Origin: Nocardia mangyaensis
GTDB taxonomy: Bacteria; Actinomycetota; Actinomycetes; Mycobacteriales; Mycobacteriaceae
Assembly (NCBI RefSeq): GCF_001886715.1
Contig: NZ_CP018082.1
Span: 4,340,001-4,404,000, forward strand
Direction: 5' to 3'
Length of the DNA stretch: 64,000 nt
In this document: positions 60,658 through 64,000 of the stretch, piece after piece
Layout of the letters: each line of letters opens with the position of its first letter
Numbering within the stretch: position 1 is the stretch's first letter
Notes under the pieces: generated by a model
What the model saw: the letters and a program-made list of their open reading frames with translations, nothing else
What the model was told of the DNA's origin: nothing
Database searches by the model: none
Translations under genes and position numbers: made by a program

Positions 60658-61479
60658 CTACTGCTGGCGCGGCGTGCGGATCAGGCCCTCCTGGACGACA
60701 GCGGCGACCAGGTTGCCCGCGCGATCCCAGATCTTGCCGCCGGTCAGCGCGCGACCGAAGCCCGCCGAGGGTGAGGACTGGTCGTAGAGCAGCCACTCGT
60801 CGGCACGGAACGGGCGAAGGAACCACATGGCGTGGTCGAGCGAGGCGTCCTGGGTCGGCTCGTCGGGGTGGATCACCTTCGACGACCCGAGCAGGGTCAT
60901 ATCGCTCATGTAGGCGAGGGTGCACACGTGGAACAGCGCGTCGTCGGGCAGCGGGTGCCGGTACCGGAACCAGACCTGCTGCTGGGAGACGGCGCCGTCG
61001 CGCTGGACGAGCTGTTCCTGCGGGACCGTGCGGATGTCCCAGTGCTCCCACTCGCGCATCGCCCACAGCCGCTCCGGGCTCATGGTGACGCTCGCGTCGG
61101 GTAGGCCGTCGGGTGCCTCGACCTGGGGCATCACGTCCTGATGTTCGGGCCCTTCGTCGCCGCGATGGAACGAGGCCGACATCGTGAAGATCGCCTGCCC
61201 GTCCTGCACGCCGGTGACCCGCCGGGTGCAGAAGGACCGCCCCTCCCGGATGCGCTCGACCAGGTAGACAGTGGGTTCCTCCGGATTGCCCGGGCGCAGG
61301 AAGTAGCCGTGCAGCGAGTGCACCTGGAAGGTGGGATCGACGGTGCGGACCGCCGAGACCAGCGCCCGCCCCGCGACCTGCCCGCCGAAGGTCCGCGTCA
61401 GCTGGGATTCGGTCGCCCCGCCACGGAAGATGTCGCGTTCCAGCCGCTCGATCGCGAGTGCCTCTTCGATTGTCGCCAT
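60658..61479 (-). CDS. tesB: Acyl-CoA thioesterase II
   Basis: A 273-residue double-hotdog thioesterase that hydrolyses acyl-CoA. Landmarks: [40 protein letters not shown] (parts), and the catalytic Asp region [20 protein letters not shown] (part). Matches Rv2605c in position. First gene of the tesB-pdxT-yebC run; divergent from the uridine-kinase-like gene. Confidence 0.92.
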   Translation of the reverse strand: MATIEEALAIERLERDIFRGGATESQLTRTFGGQVAGRALVSAVRTVDPTFQVHSLHGYFLRPGNPEEPTVYLVERIREGRSFCTRRVTGVQDGQAIFTMSASFHRGDEGPEHQDVMPQVEAPDGLPDASVTMSPERLWAMREWEHWDIRTVPQEQLVQRDGAVSQQQVWFRYRHPLPDDALFHVCTLAYMSDMTLLGSSKVIHPDEPTQDASLDHAMWFLRPFRADEWLLYDQSSPSAGFGRALTGGKIWDRAGNLVAAVVQEGLIRTPRQQ

Positions 61480-61557
61480 GGGCCGAGATTATCGCCTCGC
61501 CGACCGCGCGGTTTGTCCGGCTCGGCACGACGCCCGGAAGTTTGCTGAGATGGACTG

Positions 61558-62178
61558 GTGCCGTCATTCACCCCCCTCTCCCCCGAGTCGCTGGCCCAGC
61601 TGATCGCCGACCGGTTCGACGAACTGCCGGGGCGCCGGGTGCTCGCCGTGGACGGCGCCGATGCCGCGGCACCGATCGAGCTCGCCGATCGGATCGTGGC
61701 GGCGCTCGGCGCGCGGGGCAGGTCGGCCGCGACGGTCTCGACCCACGATTTCGTCCGGCCCGCCTCGCTGCGCATGGAGTACGGCCGCGCCGACGAATGG
61801 TCTTATCGCACAGTCTGGTTCGACTACGACGCGATCGAGCGCGAGATCCTCGGTCCGCTGCGGACCACGGGACGCTGGTTGCCGGCCCTCTGGGACGAGC
61901 ATCGCGACCGTTCCGCGCGGGCGGCGGTGCGGGTGGCGCCCGCCGATCTGGTGCTCGTGCTAGCCGGTCCGATGCTGTTGGGCCGCGGCCTCGATGTCGA
62001 TCTCAGCGTGCGGCTCGAGCTGAGCGAGCAGGCCGCGTTGCGTCGCACCCCACCTGATCAGCAGTGGACACTGCCCGCGCTGCGCGATCACGCCACGGCG
62101 TATCCCCAGAGCGCGACCTGGACGCTGCGCTGGGACCATCCGGATCGCGCGGCACTGCGCGACGACTCGCCTCTCTGA
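61558..62178 (+). CDS. Uridine-kinase-like protein with degraded P-loop
   Basis: A 206-residue protein with the uridine kinase/PRK fold layout. The expected VDGxxGAGKTT loop reads [12 protein letters not shown] (31-42), lacking Gly-Lys-Thr. [12 protein letters not shown] and [16 protein letters not shown] keep the substrate-side motifs (DxF and FDYDA). So it may bind a nucleoside-like ligand without kinase activity. GTG 61558 has a weak site. Confidence 0.7.
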   Translation: MPSFTPLSPESLAQLIADRFDELPGRRVLAVDGADAAAPIELADRIVAALGARGRSAATVSTHDFVRPASLRMEYGRADEWSYRTVWFDYDAIEREILGPLRTTGRWLPALWDEHRDRSARAAVRVAPADLVLVLAGPMLLGRGLDVDLSVRLELSEQAALRRTPPDQQWTLPALRDHATAYPQSATWTLRWDHPDRAALRDDSPL

Positions 62179-62210
62179 TCACACCGGCAAAGCCCGCCCT
62201 GACACCGAAA

Positions 62211-62243
62211 GGCCCCGGCCGGAACGAAATCCGACCGGGGCCC
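62211..62243. terminator. Bidirectional terminator
   Basis: GGCCCCGGCCGG and CCGACCGGGGCC pair with one mismatch across an 8-nt loop, between convergent stops at 62178 and 62258. Confidence 0.7.
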
Positions 62244-62257
62244 GTGGCGATCGTCGA

Positions 62258-62764
62258 TCAGACGCAGGCGACCGATTCCTGACCCAGGTTGGTCAGCATC
62301 GTGCAGGCCCAGGTCTTCTGAACCTTCCACTTGCCGTCCTCGGCGACGAACGGCACGTCCACGACATTGGTCTGGCCGTTGATCGTGAAGTCGGCCGTGG
62401 CGTTCACACTCTCACCGAAGGAGGTCACATCGGTCACCGCAACCACCGCACCGGCGTCCTGAGCGGCCACGGCCAACCGGTTCGGCAGCTCGGGATCGGC
62501 CTCGCCACCCTGCACGAAGTCCAGCTTCTCCTCGTTCGGGATCGACGGATCCAGCGCGGTGTTGAGCTGGGTGTTGAGCTCCTCCACAGTCGGCACGGGC
62601 GGCAGCTCCGCCGTGGCCGCGGCCGAGGTCGTCGCGTTGACACTGGTGGTGGTCGCGGCGGTGGTCGAGTCGTCGCCCTTGTCATCACTGCACGCGCTCA
62701 TACCCAATGCGGCGACCACGGCCAGGCCTGCGATCGCGACACGTCCGGTCCTACGAAGCTTCAA
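62258..62764 (-). CDS. MTB12-like low-molecular-weight antigen lipoprotein
   Basis: A 168-residue lipoprotein from TTG 62762-62764 behind AAGGACGAG, with lipobox GMSACSDD (Cys near 25), a Thr/Ala-rich linker and an MTB12-type domain (PPVPTVEELNTQLNTALDP; final WKVQKTWACTML). Function unknown; related antigens are secreted by mycobacteria. Two C-terminal Cys may form a disulfide. Confidence 0.75.
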   Translation of the reverse strand: MKLRRTGRVAIAGLAVVAALGMSACSDDKGDDSTTAATTTSVNATTSAAATAELPPVPTVEELNTQLNTALDPSIPNEEKLDFVQGGEADPELPNRLAVAAQDAGAVVAVTDVTSFGESVNATADFTINGQTNVVDVPFVAEDGKWKVQKTWACTMLTNLGQESVACV

Positions 62765-62962
62765 CGTCTCGTCCTTTACGTCGGGGTTTCTCGCCCGGCG
62801 GGCGACGGCACGGAACGGCGCCACACGACGACGGCCACGATGCCACGGCCAGGACGCTACCCAGCGATGTTGAGGAAACTCTGAGATCGCGGCCACGACG
62901 GTCTGTGAGGGACCGAGTTCGCCTGCGCTGTCGGCCCGTACGTCGACCCGACCGCGCGCCGG

Positions 62963-63745
62963 TCAGCGCAGTCCGGCCACCGCCGCCACGAGCTCGGCGT
63001 GGGTGGATTCGTCGGCTGCCGCGATCAGGCCGTGCGGTGGGGTGTGCAGCGGCTGTCCGCCCAGGCCGGTGACCACACAGCCCGCCGCCTGACACACCGC
63101 GATCGCGCTGCTGAAATGCACACTGTCGCGCAGGTCGCCACCGGTCACGTAGCCGGCGCGCCGTCCGGCCGCGACCCAGACCAGCGCCAGTGCGGTGGAC
63201 AGGACGCGGGCGTGGAACCGTCCCGCGAATCCCTCGGCGTCGAGCAGCCGGGCCGGGCTCGGCCACGGGAACGGATGGTCGAGGTCGACGTCGACGAGGT
63301 GACTGTCGGCCTGGGGTAGTAATGCGTGGTCGCGTCCTCGGTGACGGCGGTACGCGCCTGCACCTGCCGTCCAGAACACGGTGCCGGCGAACGGCTCGGC
63401 GACCGCGGCGGCGCGGACCGTGCCGCGAACCTGCAGCGCCACATTCACCGCGACGAGTGGGGTGCCCACCGCGAAATTGCGTGTCCCGCACAGCGGATCG
63501 ATCAGCCACACCCGCTCGCCACCGACGGCCCCGGTGACTCCTGATTCTTCGCCGACAAACCGGTCGGTCGGACACGCTGCCGCCAACACGTCGAGGATGG
63601 CCCGCTCCGCGTCGAGGTCGGTCTGGGTGGCGAAATCATCGGCTTCCTTGGCGAACCGGGTGACCGGCCCGTGCACAGCCGAGCGAATCACTTGTGAAGC
63701 GACTTCTGTTGCGTGGATTGCGATTTCGATATCTGAACGGCGCAC
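62963..63745 (-). CDS. Inositol monophosphatase-family protein with altered metal site
   Basis: A 260-residue homologue. The first metal motif is ATQTDLDAE (Asp43 region) and GEES gives Glu66/67. The key WxIDPxDGTxNF reads WLIDPLCGTRNF: Asp83 is kept but the next metal Asp is Cys86. The C-terminal WDxAA motif is replaced by SVHFSSAIAV. So catalysis is probably lost or changed. GTG 63743-63745 follows GGAAAC. The 190 bp upstream shows no other gene. Confidence 0.75.
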   Translation of the reverse strand: MRRSDIEIAIHATEVASQVIRSAVHGPVTRFAKEADDFATQTDLDAERAILDVLAAACPTDRFVGEESGVTGAVGGERVWLIDPLCGTRNFAVGTPLVAVNVALQVRGTVRAAAVAEPFAGTVFWTAGAGAYRRHRGRDHALLPQADSHLVDVDLDHPFPWPSPARLLDAEGFAGRFHARVLSTALALVWVAAGRRAGYVTGGDLRDSVHFSSAIAVCQAAGCVVTGLGGQPLHTPPHGLIAAADESTHAELVAAVAGLR

Positions 63746-63935
63746 CGTTTCCAGGCTACGGACAACGCGGCGGCGCGAACGCCGAACACACACCGGTCTG
63801 GTCACGAACCACACCGGACGCGGGCACGGCCAGCCGCGTTCACGAACCATCAAGTGACCGCGCATTCCTGACCAAACATTCAGTCAGGACGTGGCCGCGC
63901 CGACGAGGTGATCCTGGCCGCCCCGGCCGTGCGAC

Positions 63936-64000
63936 CTACCGCGCCAGATAGACCGCGAGCCCGAGACCGAGCACCCCCACCGTCACGCGCAGCACGTTCG
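63936..64000 (-). CDS. C-terminal end of a membrane protein, partial
   Basis: From the right edge a minus-strand frame reads NVLRVTVGVLGLGLAVYLAR and stops at TAG 63936-63938. The hydrophobic helix ending a few residues before the stop resembles the last helix of TSUP/TauE-like carriers. Too short to identify. Confidence 0.45.
   Translation of the reverse strand, partial: NVLRVTVGVLGLGLAVYLAR

Noticed and set aside
1..64000. CRISPR arrays, rRNA or tRNA genes
   Set aside because: No regularly spaced repeats or recognisable RNA genes were seen on either strand.

Overview
The window is very GC-rich actinobacterial DNA with frequent GTG starts, ATGA/GTGA stop-start overlaps, LexA boxes of the mycobacterial type and a mycolic-acid-bacterium gene order. 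The backbone follows the Mycobacterium tuberculosis Rv2578c-Rv2605c block: radical SAM protein, hisS, ppiB, rel, apt, Rv2585c-like lipoprotein, secF, secD, yajC, ruvB, ruvA, ruvC, yebC, pdxT, tesB. Content and the accessory insertions suggest Nocardia or a close relative (Rhodococcus/Gordonia group). This is inference from gene content, not from a marker gene.

Layout. 0-6.3 kb: the end of an ESX-associated gene pair, an SDR oxidoreductase behind a KstR-like operator, the radical SAM protein behind a LexA box, hisS and ppiB. 6.4-22.2 kb: a type IV secretion-like cluster, almost all on the minus strand and tightly overlapped. It has two ParA/MinD-like ATPases, two small pilin-like membrane proteins, paired VirB8-like proteins, a VirB6-like membrane protein, an SCO6880-family protein, a VirB4-like ATPase, a cell-wall hydrolase, a VirD4/TraG-like coupling ATPase and a DUF4913 protein. 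No relaxase, integrase or att site is visible. 22.2-26.5 kb: a cutinase-family protein and the (p)ppGpp synthetase/hydrolase. 26.7-29.7 kb: a three-gene operon of a vWA protein, a divergent adenylosuccinate-synthetase-like ligase and an NrtR-type regulator, headed by a promoter inside a 33-bp perfect inverted repeat. 29.7-32.2 kb: an ABC-F ATPase and a GNAT acetyltransferase. 32.2-38 kb: apt, solute-binding lipoprotein, secF, secD, yajC. 38-41 kb: a flavin monooxygenase, a protein of four DivIVA-like repeats, an intergenic repeat module and a GtrA protein. 41-43.3 kb: ruvB-ruvA-ruvC behind a LexA box. 43.5-56.7 kb: a nitrogen-scavenging region with two ABC importers, two cytosine-deaminase-like amidohydrolases, a TSUP carrier, an amidase, an acetamidase/formamidase and two FadR-type GntR regulators with recognisable operator families. 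56.7-59.1 kb: a DGPF/YCII protein with an ECF42-type sigma factor and an SRPBCC protein. 59.1-64 kb: yebC, pdxT, tesB, a uridine-kinase-like protein with a degraded P-loop, an MTB12-like lipoprotein, a degenerate inositol-monophosphatase homologue and the tail of a membrane protein.

What stands out: (1) the vWA / PurA-like / NrtR operon with its own operator, in which the PurA-like ligase has lost most of the aspartate-binding loop; (2) a T4SS-like machine with no transfer functions inserted between ppiB and rel, carrying a pseudo-catalytic NlpC/P60 domain and an orphan IS3 OrfA-like HTH gene; (3) several regulons readable from operators: KstR-like, LexA (two), a GTATAC GntR family, a TGGTCnGACCA FadR-like family and an ECF42 promoter. 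No gene-free stretch exceeds 300 bp; the longest (293 bp) is the leader of the ABC-F gene.
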